Below are positions 37,501 through 44,877 of a DNA stretch of 49,365 nt, piece after piece. The translations under genes were made by a program, and so were the position numbers. Below the pieces are notes generated by a model. It searched no databases, had not been told where the DNA came from, and was given only the letters and a program-made list of their open reading frames with translations. The stretch's first letter is position 1. Each line of letters opens with the position of its first letter. The stretch comes from Fibrobacterales bacterium (GTDB taxonomy: Bacteria > Fibrobacterota > Fibrobacteria > Fibrobacterales > CADBQJ01). Location: assembly GCA_017650365.1 (NCBI GenBank), contig JAGCEZ010000093.1, positions 1 through 49,365 on the forward strand, in the 5' to 3' direction.

Positions 37501-39017
37501 ACTTCGCGGTTGGCGTCCATCACGGCCTCGAGTTCGCCGTCGACGTTGCCGTGCGCGAGCTGCTTGACCGCGAGGTCCCACTGGATCTCGTTCTTGGGCG
37601 TTTCGACGTCCTCGACGTAGGCGTCGAGGCGGATCGTCGCGAACTTCTCCTTTTCCTTGATCGTCTGGTCGGGGATCGGCTTGAGGACGGGGACGTCGTT
37701 GACCGATTCGACCGTGAAGGTGGCGGTCTGCTCGGCGGAGGCGCCGCGCGCGTCGGTCACCTTGAACGTGATGTTCTCCTCGCCGTTCCAGTTCTTGTTC
37801 GGGATGTTGACCGTCGCGGTGCCGGAGGCCTTGTCGAAGGCGACCTTCAGGTCCTTGTTGCCCGAGAAGGTCCACTTCATCGCGGAGAACTCGTCGTCCA
37901 CGTCCTTGACGAGCTTGGCGAGGTTGATCGGCTTGAAGGTCTGCTTTTCCTGGATCGTCTGCGAGGGGATTTCGTCCAGTTCGGGTTCGTCGTTCACGCC
38001 GACGACGGTGTAGGTCACCTTGGCGGAGGCGGAGGCGCCGGCGGCGTCCTTGACCGTGACGGTGAAGGTCTCGGGGGAGCCTTCCCACTCTTCGCTCGGG
38101 ATCTTGACCTTGAGGACGCGGCTCTTGGCGTCGATCGTCGCCTTGAGTTCCTTGCCGCCCGCGACGGACCACTTCAGCGATTCGATTTCGTCGTCGAGGT
38201 CGGCCACGAAGTCGTCGAGGGAGATTTCGTCGAATTCGTTCCCTTCCTCGACCTTCTGGTCGGGGATCTTCTTGAGGACGGGGCCGTCGTTGACCGCGGC
38301 GACGCTGAAGAGCGCCTTGGCGGAGGCCTGTTCGCCGCCCGCGTCGGTCGCGTTCAGCTCGATTTCGAAGTCGCCCCACCAGTTGGTGTCGGGGAGCGCG
38401 ATCTGCAGGCGGCGGGAGCCGTCGATCGTGGCGGCGGGCTCGCCGTCGGCGCTCTTGCCCTTCACTTCGAGCGAGACGTCCCAAACCATTTCGGAGGGCT
38501 TGTTGTCGATGTCCTCGACCAGTTCGTCCAGCGGGACGGGGGCGATCTTCTGGCCTTCCTTGATCTTCTGGCCCTTGAAGTTCTTGATCGAGGGCGGGTC
38601 GTTCACCGCGTTGACGTTGAAAACGGCCTTTTCGGAGGCGGAGGCGCCCGAGGGGTCCTTCACCGTGAAGGTCAGCTCTTCCTGGCCGTACCAGTGCTTG
38701 TCGGGGACGGAGACCGTCGCCTTGCGCCCGGCGATGTTGACCTTGAGGGCCTTGTTGCCCGAGACGGTCCACTGCAGCTCGCTCTTCTTGTTGTCGGGAT
38801 CGTCGACGACTTCGTCGAGGTCGATGACCTCGAACTTGCCGCCTTCCTCGATGTCCTGGCCGTAGAGCCCGGAGATGGTCGGGGGTTCGGACGGAGCGGC
38901 CGCCGGGGCGGGAGCGGCGGCGGGCGCGGAAGCGGCTTCCTGCGCGAACGCGGCGGCGAACAGGCATCCCGTGGCGAGCGCGAAAATCTTGGCGAGGTTC
39001 GAACGATGGAATTTCAC
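31590..39017 (-). CDS. Giant secreted repeat protein (22 Ig/cadherin-like repeats, Lys-rich tail)
   Basis: The 2475-residue protein has a signal peptide (MKFHRSNLAKIFALATGCLF...) and an Ala/Pro linker. Then come 22 tandem repeats of about 95-140 residues. Each runs GQTIKEGxxFxxIxLDxxVSDPDH, W-x25+-PDKHWNG, ETxTxTVTDPEGxxAxA, and ends ...VESVNDPP. A 23rd unit is a tandem-95/VCBS-like domain (LANDSDPDGD, GSFVYTPKKGFNGED). The last 45 residues are mostly Lys, Ala and Asp. Such Ca-binding-like beta repeats usually build adhesins or surface fibres. No LPXTG motif, barrel or type IX sorting domain is seen. GTG at 39017 is preferred, with GGGAG 8 nt upstream. It follows lolD on the same strand. Confidence 0.88.
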   Translation of the reverse strand: MKFHRSNLAKIFALATGCLFAAAFAQEAASAPAAAPAPAAAPSEPPTISGLYGQDIEEGGKFEVIDLDEVVDDPDNKKSELQWTVSGNKALKVNIAGRKATVSVPDKHWYGQEELTFTVKDPSGASASEKAVFNVNAVNDPPSIKNFKGQKIKEGQKIAPVPLDELVEDIDNKPSEMVWDVSLEVKGKSADGEPAATIDGSRRLQIALPDTNWWGDFEIELNATDAGGEQASAKALFSVAAVNDGPVLKKIPDQKVEEGNEFDEISLDDFVADLDDEIESLKWSVAGGKELKATIDAKSRVLKVKIPSEEWEGSPETFTVTVKDAAGASASAKVTYTVVGVNDEPELDEIPSQTIQEKQTFKPINLAKLVKDVDDEFSAMKWTFSGNKDLKVAFDKASGTATVNIPNKNWNGEENITFKVTDARGASAEQTATFTVESVNDVPVLKPIPDQTIKEKEKFATIRLDAYVEDVETPKNEIQWDLAVKQLAHGNVDGELEAVMDANREVTIKIPSQLWNGAAEVTFTATDADGASVSHKSKFAVQSVNDAPKLVKKIADQTIKEKETFKEIQLDDYVEDPDHAKEQLKWTVTGGKGLKFEIDKDRVARVVIPDTYWNGPAETFNITVTDPEGAKAVTTARFAVLSVNDPPVIKEIAGQTIREGGKFADVDLKQFVSDPDHAFNKLTVSLSGLKDLRVKNAAGVLQVTAPDAHWNGAETLTITVADPEGAKATAQVALTVESVNDAPVISGLKGQKIKEKQAFQTIALDKISKDVDHAYKDLAWEFEVKKLPGSSEGDLEVKVDANRVATIAIPDKHWHGAAEITFKVTDPEGASAKATERFEVESVNDLPVFAKKIPDQTIKEKETFQTIALDDFVNDPDHPKDKLKWTVTGGKNLKMEIGKDRVATVKIPDVNWNGPAEKFKLTATDPEGGSASTEVSFTVLSVNDAPVLKEIKGQTIKEGGSFADIPLKDLVSDLDHKYNQLTWPQNPTWGLKQIKATFTPASGVLKLAVPDKYWHGEETLKIEVVDPEGGKASAEVALVVESVNNPPELKKIPDQKVKEGAPFKPVPLATLVSDPDHKFSELSWDFKVTGAPAPKKGVPSKGELSVELDKDGNAVVKAPDPQWFGKRTIVFTVTDPEGGKATQSAVFEATEVNDPPVIKPIAAQTINEGGSFADVNLDEYVSDADHPNSLLKWSIEGGKELKATIDPKSHKLSVKIPNKLWNCKAPENFTLRVSDPGGLTATAKLSYMVNSINNLPEIKAIKGQTIKEGGEFKPVKLSDYVSDPDHEFGRLKIAVSGNKALKVRVSEGNLTVAVPDKYWHGEETLVLTATDPEGGVAKAEIPYVVSSVNNLPEINGLKGQTVKEKNPFAVAKLDALVKDPDHKNSELTWDVSLTAKGGAAPAKGKKGAKASAPACDLQATLSDAHELKVVAPDKHWNGACDLTLTVTDPEGGKASATVPYVVESVNDAPAIKPIAAQTIKEGGKFEAIDLNAYVSDPDHKNSELKWSVDGLKALKHSLDAKTGKLTVTVPDKQWHGAENLKLTVTDPMGAKAQAVVALTVQEVNDPPVVSDKLKGQTVKEKTPFAPVKLDEFVTDPDNKANQLVWTVSGGKELKATVSPSRVLTVIAPSKYWHGGPETFTLTVKDPAGATATAKVDYTITSVNDAPELRAVPGQTVKEGTPFKPVPLATLVSDPDHKKSELKWDVKVSGGEAAPAAKPAKGKKDKKDKKAAPAPAPSAKPDLTVTVGADGNATVKVPHAQWNGKRTVTFTVTDPEGASASQSAVFEVLAVNDKPVIKPIAEQTINEGEKFQAIKLADYASDPDHSFGQLKFDVSGLKNLKATVGKDGVLTVATPDKYWNGVETMKLTAMDPDSAKASVSVKFTVRSVNNPPQIDRKKLKGQKIKEDTQFSEIKLDEFVTDPDHKQAQLKWTVAGTKDLRVALSPSRVLKVTPPNGEWAGSENVLLTVSDPEGAKDTISLQFEVEAVNDAPAIKPVGDQKIKEGAKFQAIKLDTYVSDADHKNADLTFVFADHDLSKAAPAPAAKPAKNAKGKKGGKAAPAPKAKKYANGEVVGGIELEFDLDANRVLTVKTPNKHWNGKQDVWIHAIDPEGAMASSKVRFEVEAVNDKPEIARISEQSIQEGGKFAPIALDDYVDDVDNEKSQLKWSLVRSAKGDPKNRLTIKLDAKRVMTVTTPDKHWNGHETVTLVVKDPAGAADSTKVSFRVLPVNDPPVFSKIPDQTVKGAEEFKPIDLTKYATDVDNPVRQLVWSVKGAAQLKVTIDYSGKATIEKPHRKWAGSETVTFVAKDPEGATGSANVKFTVIAVNDPPEANNDYYTTDQDTELRVGADNGVLANDSDPDGDKPKNAAVVQQPKNGTLKFASDGSFVYTPKKGFNGEDWFTYNAIDKEKAVSKKPGRVDITIYQALGDIRATSPAADKKDDKKSDAKADKKDDKKKDAKKAPAKKAPAKKKGKKK
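32033..38885 (-). repeat. 22 tandem protein repeats with a three-repeat superperiod
   Basis: The repeats end in VNDxP or VNNxP. Between the first conserved Trp and the Trp of 'PDKHWNG' most have 25-27 residues, but repeats 2, 5, 8, 11, 14, 17 and 20 have 33, 34, 33, 38, 46, 57 and 68. The long loops lie near 38450, 37550, 36650, 35733, 34800, 33845 and 32865, a period of 900-980 bp. This shows growth by duplication of a three-repeat block. Confidence 0.88.
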
Positions 39018-39075
39018 AACTACTTCTCCCAAAAAGCGGACAAATCCCCGTTTCTGGCGGAAAGGGGGGTGCTAA

Positions 39076-39081
39076 AAGTTA
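39076..39081 (-). promoter_or_regulatory. -10 element of the giant repeat gene
   Basis: Minus strand CTAACTT followed by TTAG; predicted start near 39069, leader about 52 nt. A separate promoter fits the 206-bp gap after lolD. Confidence 0.5.
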
Positions 39082-39094
39082 GTCATTCGGCCGC

Positions 39095-39113
39095 TCCGGC
39101 GCGCCGCGCCGGA
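39095..39113. other. Perfect inverted repeat between lolD and the giant gene
   Basis: TCCGGCGCGCCGCGCCGGA is an 8-3-8 palindrome just upstream of the predicted -10 element. It has no T-run, so it may be an operator or a roadblock hairpin rather than a terminator. Confidence 0.45.
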
Positions 39114-39223
39114 CGCCGTTTCTTCGAGGTTTTTGAGAACCAAAAGAAACGAGCCGTCTATCTCGTTTGTTTGCAGGGAGTTACGGCGATTTCTCCGCCC
39201 GGACGGGTTCCGGAACGAGCGGG

Positions 39224-39919
39224 CTATTCCGCCTGCGCGTCGACGGGAAGGAGGCGCCCGTCGTGCATCACCAGCCGACGGGGGGCCATGGCGGCCAGGG
39301 CGAGGTCGTGCGTCACGACGACGAAGCTCTGCCCGAACTCGCGGTTGAGGCGGACGAACATCTCGTGCAGCTGCTCGGAATGGCGCTCGTCCAGGTTGCC
39401 CGAGGGCTCGTCGGCCAGGACGACCTTGGGTTCGTTCATCAGGGCGCGCGCCACGGCGATGCGCTGGCGCTCGCCGCCGGAGAGCTCGCCCGGAAGGTGG
39501 CGCCGGCGGTCCCCCAGCCCGATGGCGGTCAGGAGCTCGCGCGCCCGGTCGCGTGCCTTGCGCTCGGGGGTCCCGAGGATGCGCGCCGGGAGCATGATGT
39601 TCTCGAACGCCGTCATCTCGGGCAGGAGGTGGTGGAACTGGAAGACGAACCCGACCTGGCTCAGGCGGAAGCGGTCGAGCTCGGAGGCGCGCAGCGCGAA
39701 GAGGTCCTTCCCCTCGAACAGGAGCGTTCCTTCCGTGGGATGGTCCAGGGAGCCCAGGATGTTCAGGAAGGTCGACTTCCCCGAGCCGGAGCTGCCCGTG
39801 ATCGTGACGAAGTCGCCCCGCTCCAGGCGGAAGTCGACGCCGTCGAGGACGACGACCTCCTCGCCGGTCTCGCGGAAGACGCGCCGGATTCCCCGGGCTT
39901 CGAGAAGGGCCTCACTCAT
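39224..39919 (-). CDS. lolD: Lipoprotein-releasing ABC transporter ATPase LolD
   Basis: LolD powers release of outer-membrane lipoproteins from the inner membrane. The 231-residue ATPase has Walker A GSSGSGKST, the LolD-type motif FQFHHLLPEMTAFEN, the signature LSGGERQRIAVARAL, Walker B VVLADEPSG and the switch His in VVTHD. Its start overlaps the permease gene by 8 nt. The window encodes at least seven predicted lipoproteins, the expected clients. It is the last gene of the surA-prfB-lysS-lolC/E-lolD run. Confidence 0.94.
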   Translation of the reverse strand: MSEALLEARGIRRVFRETGEEVVVLDGVDFRLERGDFVTITGSSGSGKSTFLNILGSLDHPTEGTLLFEGKDLFALRASELDRFRLSQVGFVFQFHHLLPEMTAFENIMLPARILGTPERKARDRARELLTAIGLGDRRRHLPGELSGGERQRIAVARALMNEPKVVLADEPSGNLDERHSEQLHEMFVRLNREFGQSFVVVTHDLALAAMAPRRLVMHDGRLLPVDAQAE

Positions 39920-41168
39920 GGCGGATCGCCCCCACGGGATCCATCCGCGACGCCTTGACCGCCGGGGGGACGGTCGCCAGCAGGCAGATGAGGTTCGAGA
40001 CGAGGAAGACGGCGACGACGTCGAACCACTCGACGGCCACCGGGAAGACCGAGACCATGTAGACGTCCGGCGGAAGCTTGATCAGCCCCCACTTCATCTG
40101 CGCGAGGCAGATCCCGACGCCGAGCGCGCAGCCGAGGACCGAGCCGATCAGCCCGATGAACCCGCCGACCATCACGAAGATCTTCATCACGCTCCGGGAC
40201 GAGACGCCCATCGCGCGCAGGATGCCGATCTCGCGGGTCTTCTCGAAGACCAGCATGATGAGCGAGCTGATGATGTTGAACGCGGCGACCACGATGATCA
40301 GCGTGATGACGCTGCCGAAGAGGATCTTCTCGATGCTCATCCACTTGATGAGGTTCTTGTTGCGCGCCTTCCAGTCGAGCGCGTAGTGCGGGCGGCCCAG
40401 CTTTTTCGCGACCGCGGCCGCGACGACCTCCGCGTTCCACGGGTCGGTCACCTTGCCCTGGATTCCCGTCACGCCGCCGCCCATGCCGAGCAGCTTCTGC
40501 GCCACGCGAAGGTCCACGTAGGCGATGGAGGCGTCGTACTCGTACATGCCCGATTCGAAGATGCCGGAGACCGAGCACTGGACCATGCGGGGCGCGGCGG
40601 ACTCGATTCCCATGACCTCGGGGGTCGCGAAGGTCTGCAGCACCACGGGGTCGCCGATCTTCGCGCGCAGGCGGTCGGCCAGGTGCACGCCGAGGATGGC
40701 CGCGGGGCGCTTGACGCCGCCCGGCGCCCACATGGAGTCGAGCGAGTACTCGCCCCAGCGCACCTGCTCCTTCAGCGCGAGCACGTCGGCGGAGAGGCTG
40801 TCCACGATGCCGTAGAGCGCGACGCCGTCGTTCACCTGGCGCGAGGAGATCCCCACCTTGGTCACCACGAAGGGGGCGACCGCGGTCACCTCGGGGATCG
40901 CGCGGATCTCGCGGGCGGTCTCCTCCCAGCCCTCGATGGGCTCCATGTGGTATTTCATCACTTCGAAATGGGCGTCCTTGCCCATCATCTGCTTCGTCAC
41001 CTCGCCCTCGAACCCGTTGATCGCGGAAAGGACGAGGAGGAGCGCCATCGTGCCGATCGCCACGCCGAGCATCGAGAAGAGCGAGATCAGCGAGACGAAG
41101 AGGTTCTTGCGCTGGGCGCCGAGGTAGCGCCAGGCGACGAGGATCTCGAATCGGCGGACGGGCTTCAT
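39912..41168 (-). CDS. Lipoprotein-releasing ABC transporter permease, LolC/LolE family
   Basis: The 418-residue inner-membrane protein has the LolC/E/MacB layout: one N-terminal membrane segment (LISLFSMLGVAIGTMALLLVLSAIN), a large periplasmic domain (about 50-270), then three membrane segments (VITLIIVVAAFNIISSLIMLVF; IFVMVGGFIGLIGSVLGCALGVGI; VVAVFLVSNLICLLATVP). FEVMKYHMEP and EKTREIGILRAMG are typical. Only one permease gene is present, so it may act as a homodimer rather than a LolC-LolE pair. It starts 7 nt after lysS and overlaps lolD. Confidence 0.92.
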   Translation of the reverse strand: MKPVRRFEILVAWRYLGAQRKNLFVSLISLFSMLGVAIGTMALLLVLSAINGFEGEVTKQMMGKDAHFEVMKYHMEPIEGWEETAREIRAIPEVTAVAPFVVTKVGISSRQVNDGVALYGIVDSLSADVLALKEQVRWGEYSLDSMWAPGGVKRPAAILGVHLADRLRAKIGDPVVLQTFATPEVMGIESAAPRMVQCSVSGIFESGMYEYDASIAYVDLRVAQKLLGMGGGVTGIQGKVTDPWNAEVVAAAVAKKLGRPHYALDWKARNKNLIKWMSIEKILFGSVITLIIVVAAFNIISSLIMLVFEKTREIGILRAMGVSSRSVMKIFVMVGGFIGLIGSVLGCALGVGICLAQMKWGLIKLPPDVYMVSVFPVAVEWFDVVAVFLVSNLICLLATVPPAVKASRMDPVGAIRHE

Positions 41169-41175
41169 CGCGGGC

Positions 41176-42678
41176 CTAGTCCTCGGGCTTCATCAGCGGG
41201 AAGAGTTGCACGTCGCGGATGGTCTGCTGGTTCGTGAGCAGCATGACCATGCGGTCGATGCCGAAGCCCACGCCGCCCGTGGGCGGCAGGCCGGACTCGA
41301 TGGCGTGCATGAAGTTCTCGTCCATGGGGTGCGTCTCGCCCTCGCCGCCGCGCCCGCGGCGCACCTGGTCCTCCAGCAGCTCGCGCTGGCGGATCGGGTC
41401 GTTGAGCTCGGTGTAGGCGTTGCCCAGCTCCCAGCCGTTGGCGTAGGGCTCGAACTGCTCGATCAGCCCCTCGGCGGAACGGTGCTTCTTGCAGAGCGGG
41501 GTGCTCTCGGTCGGCATGTCCTTGATGATGGTCGGCTGGACGAGCTTGTCCTCGACCGTCAGCTCGAACAGCTCGAGGATGCCGCGGCCGCGCGTGAACT
41601 CGCCGTCCAGGTGGCCGCCGAGCTCCTCCATCTTGGCCTTGATCTCGTCGTCGGACATCGACTCCACGTCGAGCCCGCCGAACTTCGAGATTGCCTCGAT
41701 CATGGAGTAGCGGGGCCAGGGCGCCTTGAAGTCGAGCTCCCTGCCCTGGTAGTCCACCTTGGTGGTGCCGTTGGCGGCGACGCAGGCCCGCTCGTAGATG
41801 TTCTCGAAGTGGACCATCATGTCGTTGTAGTCGGCGTAGGCCTCGTAGAACTCGAGCCCGGTGAACTCGGGGCTGTGGGTGCGGTCCATCCCCTCGTTGC
41901 GGAAGTTCTTGCTGAACTCGAAGACCTTCTCCATGCCGCCCACGATGCAGCGCTTGAGGTAGAGCTCGGGCGCCACGCGCAGGTAGAGCGTCATGTCGCA
42001 GGCGTTGTGGTGCGTGGTGAACGGGCGGGCGTTCGCGCCGCCGTAGATCGGCTGGAGCGTGGGGGTCTCGACCTCGATGAAGCCCTTCTCGATCAGGTAT
42101 TCGCGGATGGCCTGCATGATCTTCGCGCGCTTGACGAACACCTCGCGCACGTCGTCGTTCATCGCCATGTCCACGTAGCGCTGGCGGTAGCGGGTGTCGA
42201 CGTCGGCGAACTCGTTGAAGACGGTCTTGTTGCCGTTCTCGTCGATCTTCTCCTTCGCGACCGGGAGCGGGCGCACCGCCTTGGAGAGCAGCCGGATCTC
42301 CGAGGCGCGCACGGAGTATTCGCCGCTCTGGGTCTCGAACATCCTCCCCTTCACGCCGACGAAGTCGCCGAGGTCGACCAGCTTGACCACCTCGTAGGCC
42401 GCCTCGCCCACCTCGTCGCGAGCGCAGACCGCCTGCAGGCGGCCGTACCGGTCCTTGAGGTGCATGAAGCACATCTTGCCCTTGCGGTTGTAGCGGACCA
42501 CGCGGCCCGCGAACGAGACCTCCTCGCCGTTCGCGAGGAGCTCGTCCTTCCGCGCGCGGAGGACGGCGGAGTCGTGGGTGCGCTCGAACTTGTGGGGATA
42601 GGCCTCCACGCCCATCTCGCGGAGCTTCGCGAGCTTGGCCAGGCGGGCCTCCACCTGGTCGTTCATCTGCATCGCCAT
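41176..42678 (-). CDS. lysS: Lysyl-tRNA synthetase (class II)
   Basis: LysS charges tRNA(Lys). The 500-residue protein has the N-terminal OB-fold anticodon domain (SFAGRVVRYNRKGKMCFMHLKDRYGRLQAV) and the class II core. Motif 1 is near REYLIEKGFIEVETPTL, motif 2 is FRNEGMDRTHSPEFTGLEFYEAYADY, and motif 3 is GLPPTGGVGFGIDRMVMLL. The ATG at 42678 has AGGAG 6 nt upstream and shares one base with the prfB stop (TAATG), so translation is coupled. It lies between prfB and the lol genes. Confidence 0.96.
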   Translation of the reverse strand: MAMQMNDQVEARLAKLAKLREMGVEAYPHKFERTHDSAVLRARKDELLANGEEVSFAGRVVRYNRKGKMCFMHLKDRYGRLQAVCARDEVGEAAYEVVKLVDLGDFVGVKGRMFETQSGEYSVRASEIRLLSKAVRPLPVAKEKIDENGNKTVFNEFADVDTRYRQRYVDMAMNDDVREVFVKRAKIMQAIREYLIEKGFIEVETPTLQPIYGGANARPFTTHHNACDMTLYLRVAPELYLKRCIVGGMEKVFEFSKNFRNEGMDRTHSPEFTGLEFYEAYADYNDMMVHFENIYERACVAANGTTKVDYQGRELDFKAPWPRYSMIEAISKFGGLDVESMSDDEIKAKMEELGGHLDGEFTRGRGILELFELTVEDKLVQPTIIKDMPTESTPLCKKHRSAEGLIEQFEPYANGWELGNAYTELNDPIRQRELLEDQVRRGRGGEGETHPMDENFMHAIESGLPPTGGVGFGIDRMVMLLTNQQTIRDVQLFPLMKPED

Positions 42679-43772
42679 TATCTCTTCTCCTGGGAACTGG
42701 CCAACAGGTAGGCGTCGACGAACGGCTGGAGTTCGCCGTCGAGCACGCCGGTCGTGTCGGACGTCTCCACGCCGGTGCGGACGTCCTTCACCAAGTTGTA
42801 CGGGTGCAGCACGTAGTTGCGGATCTGGCTCCCCCACTCCACCTTGAGCTTGGAGGCGAGGTTCGCGCTGCGCTTGGCCTCCTCCTCCTCGCGCATCCGC
42901 TCGTAGACCGCGGCCTTGAGGACCTGGAGGGCCTTCTCGCGGTTCTGGATCTGCGAGCGCTCGTTCTGGCACGTGACGACGATGCCCGTGGGGATGTGCG
43001 TCATGCGGACGGCGGAGTCGGTCTTGTTGATGTGCTGGCCGCCGGCGCCGGAGGAGCGGTAGGTGTCCACCCGGATGTCCTTCTCGCTGATCTCGACCTC
43101 GACGTCCTCGACGACCGGATAGACGTAGACCGCGGCGAAGGAGGTGTGGCGCCGGGCCGCCGCGTCGAAGGGCGAGATGCGCACCAGGCGGTGCACGCCG
43201 ATCTCGGAGCGGAGGAAGCCGAACGCGTATTCGTCGGGGATTTCGAACGTGGCGGACTTGATGCCGGCCTCCTCGCCCTCCTGGAGGTCGAGCAGGCGGG
43301 CGCGCCAGCCGCACTTCTCGAAGTAGCGCTGGTACATGCGCATCAGCATCGCGGCCCAGTCGGCGGACTCGGTGCCGCCCGCGCCCGGGTGGATCGTCAG
43401 GATCGCGGGGCGCGCGTCGTCGGGGCCGTCGAGCATCCGCTTGCGCTCGAGGGCCTGCAGGTCCTTCTGCCAGGCGGCGAACTCGCCGAGGAGCTCCTCC
43501 TCGGTCGCCTCGTCGCCCTCCTCGTGGGCCATGTCGTAGAGGTCGGAGATCGCCTTGATCCGGTCGTCCAGGCCGTGCCAGCCCTCGACCCAGTCCTTCA
43601 CCGTCTGCGCGTGGCGCAGGTGGGCGCGCGCCTTGTCGGCGTCGTCCCAGAAGTCCTCGCGGCCGCTCTGCGCCTCGAGGACGCGCAGCTCCTCCTCCTT
43701 CGCGGAGAGGTCCAGGGAGGTCCGGAGCTGCTCCAGTCGCGCGCGCGACTCGTCAAGGCCGGAGATCGGCAT
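42678..43772 (-). CDS. prfB: Peptide chain release factor 2, without programmed frameshift
   Basis: RF2 ends translation at UGA and UAA. The 364-residue protein carries the RF2-specific SPF anticodon mimic (RLVRISPFDAAARRH) and the catalytic GGQ (RSSGAGGQHINKTDSAVR). In most bacteria prfB has an in-frame UGA and a CTTTGA slippery site near codon 25. Here the corresponding place (RTSLDLSAKEEEL) reads CTGGAC in a single open frame, so autoregulatory frameshifting is absent. It is 15 nt after the SurA-like gene and overlaps lysS by one base. Confidence 0.95.
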   Translation of the reverse strand: MPISGLDESRARLEQLRTSLDLSAKEEELRVLEAQSGREDFWDDADKARAHLRHAQTVKDWVEGWHGLDDRIKAISDLYDMAHEEGDEATEEELLGEFAAWQKDLQALERKRMLDGPDDARPAILTIHPGAGGTESADWAAMLMRMYQRYFEKCGWRARLLDLQEGEEAGIKSATFEIPDEYAFGFLRSEIGVHRLVRISPFDAAARRHTSFAAVYVYPVVEDVEVEISEKDIRVDTYRSSGAGGQHINKTDSAVRMTHIPTGIVVTCQNERSQIQNREKALQVLKAAVYERMREEEEAKRSANLASKLKVEWGSQIRNYVLHPYNLVKDVRTGVETSDTTGVLDGELQPFVDAYLLASSQEKR

Positions 43773-43787
43773 CGTCCGTCCCGGGCC

Positions 43788-44816
43788 CTACTTCTTCTTG
43801 CCGAGGCTGGAGCCCAGGTTTTCCTTCGAGGGCTCGTAGGCCTTGTCGTAGTACTTCACGCCGTACTTGTCGGAGAGGCCCTGAAGCCACTTCACGAGCT
43901 TCATCATGCGCTCCTGCTCGCGGAGCTGCATCGTGTAGACGAGAATCTGGTCGCGGTAGGACTCGTACTTGCCGTCGTTGCGGGCGGCGAGCGCGAAGAT
44001 GGTCAGGCGGCCCTTGTCCTGGAAGACCTCGGTGATCTCGCCCACCTTGATCTTGCCGAGGGCCTTGGTCCAGACGGCGCCCTTGTCCTTGGGGAGGAAG
44101 GGCTCGACGAGGCCGCCGGTCTTGCGGGCCTGCGGGTCGTCGGAGTAGCTGGCGGCGAGCTGGCGGAAGTCGGCCTTGCCGATGCGCACCTGCGAGGCGA
44201 GCCCCTCGAGGAGCTTGGTCTTCTCCTCGACCGTCTCCTTCTTCTCCTTGGGGTCGACCTTGATGTAGATCGCGAAGCCCGCGACCGAGTCGTTCTTCGG
44301 GAACTTGGAGGGGTTGGCGTCGAAGAAGTCCCGGAGCTCCTTCTCGGTCGGGTCCGGGGGATAGGGGGCGACCTGCTCGGCGAGCTGCTCGCTGGCCACC
44401 TGGTCCTCGACCTTCTTGTGGAAGGAGGCCTCGGTGTAGCCCATCTTCTTCAGGTAGGCGCCGAAGTCCTTGTCGGGGAGCGCGGCCGTGATCTGGTCGC
44501 GCATCGCCTTCTCCAGGCTGTCCACCGCGCCCTTGCGGGGCTTGACGCCGAGCGCCTGGACCTCGAGCCGGACCAGCTCGCCCGCGACGACGTTCTCGAC
44601 CACGAGGAGCCGCATCTGCGCGACGGCCTCCTGCGGGGCCTGCTTGCCGCGGTACTGCTGGGCCAGCAGCTGCGTGACCATCGAGTCGATCTTCCCGCGG
44701 CTGAATTCGGTCTTGCCCACCTTGACGACGGGGAAGTTCGCCGGCTGCTTGAGCTGGGCGGCGGCCAGGACGGGGAGAAGGCAGAGAACTGCCATCGCGC
44801 GGCTGATTTTCGACAT
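43788..44816 (-). CDS. SurA/PrsA-like periplasmic peptidyl-prolyl isomerase
   Basis: The 342-residue protein starts MSKISRAMAVLCLLPVLAAAQ, a signal peptide. An N-terminal chaperone region (about 25-175) is followed by a parvulin domain (about 185-290) with the pattern KLLEGLASQVRIGKADFRQLAASYSDDPQARKTGG...WTKALGKIKVGEITEVF, and a C-terminal helix. Such proteins help outer-membrane proteins fold; several barrels are encoded nearby. ATG at 44816 is chosen over a GTG six bases upstream because GGAG is 6 nt before it. It heads the prfB-lysS-lol operon. It could be called SurA or PpiD/PrsA; the parvulin fold is the firm part. Confidence 0.85.
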   Translation of the reverse strand: MSKISRAMAVLCLLPVLAAAQLKQPANFPVVKVGKTEFSRGKIDSMVTQLLAQQYRGKQAPQEAVAQMRLLVVENVVAGELVRLEVQALGVKPRKGAVDSLEKAMRDQITAALPDKDFGAYLKKMGYTEASFHKKVEDQVASEQLAEQVAPYPPDPTEKELRDFFDANPSKFPKNDSVAGFAIYIKVDPKEKKETVEEKTKLLEGLASQVRIGKADFRQLAASYSDDPQARKTGGLVEPFLPKDKGAVWTKALGKIKVGEITEVFQDKGRLTIFALAARNDGKYESYRDQILVYTMQLREQERMMKLVKWLQGLSDKYGVKYYDKAYEPSKENLGSSLGKKK

Positions 44817-44849
44817 GTCCACTCCGGGGAATTGCGGAAAAACGGCCTA

Positions 44850-44855
44850 AATATA
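44850..44855 (-). promoter_or_regulatory. -10 element of the surA-like/prfB/lysS/lol operon
   Basis: Minus strand TATATT followed by TAGG; predicted start near 44843, leader of about 27 nt with GGAG. Confidence 0.5.
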
Positions 44856-44877
44856 CTTACTTCGGCGAAAGGCGCCC

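Noticed and set aside
32033-38885. Possible CRISPR-like or mobile repeats because of regular spacing
   Set aside because: The units are in-frame protein repeats of about 285-420 bp with diverged DNA, not short identical repeats with spacers.
39095-39113. Perfect GC palindrome as a terminator of lolD
   Set aside because: No T-run on either strand and 110 nt from the lolD stop; kept only as an unassigned inverted repeat.
30568-41237. Open frames of about 2800 and 3200 codons overlapping the giant repeat gene in other frames
   Set aside because: Their repeats only mirror the DNA repeats of the real gene, which alone has a signal peptide and domain-like sequence. They also run through dusA, lolD and the permease.
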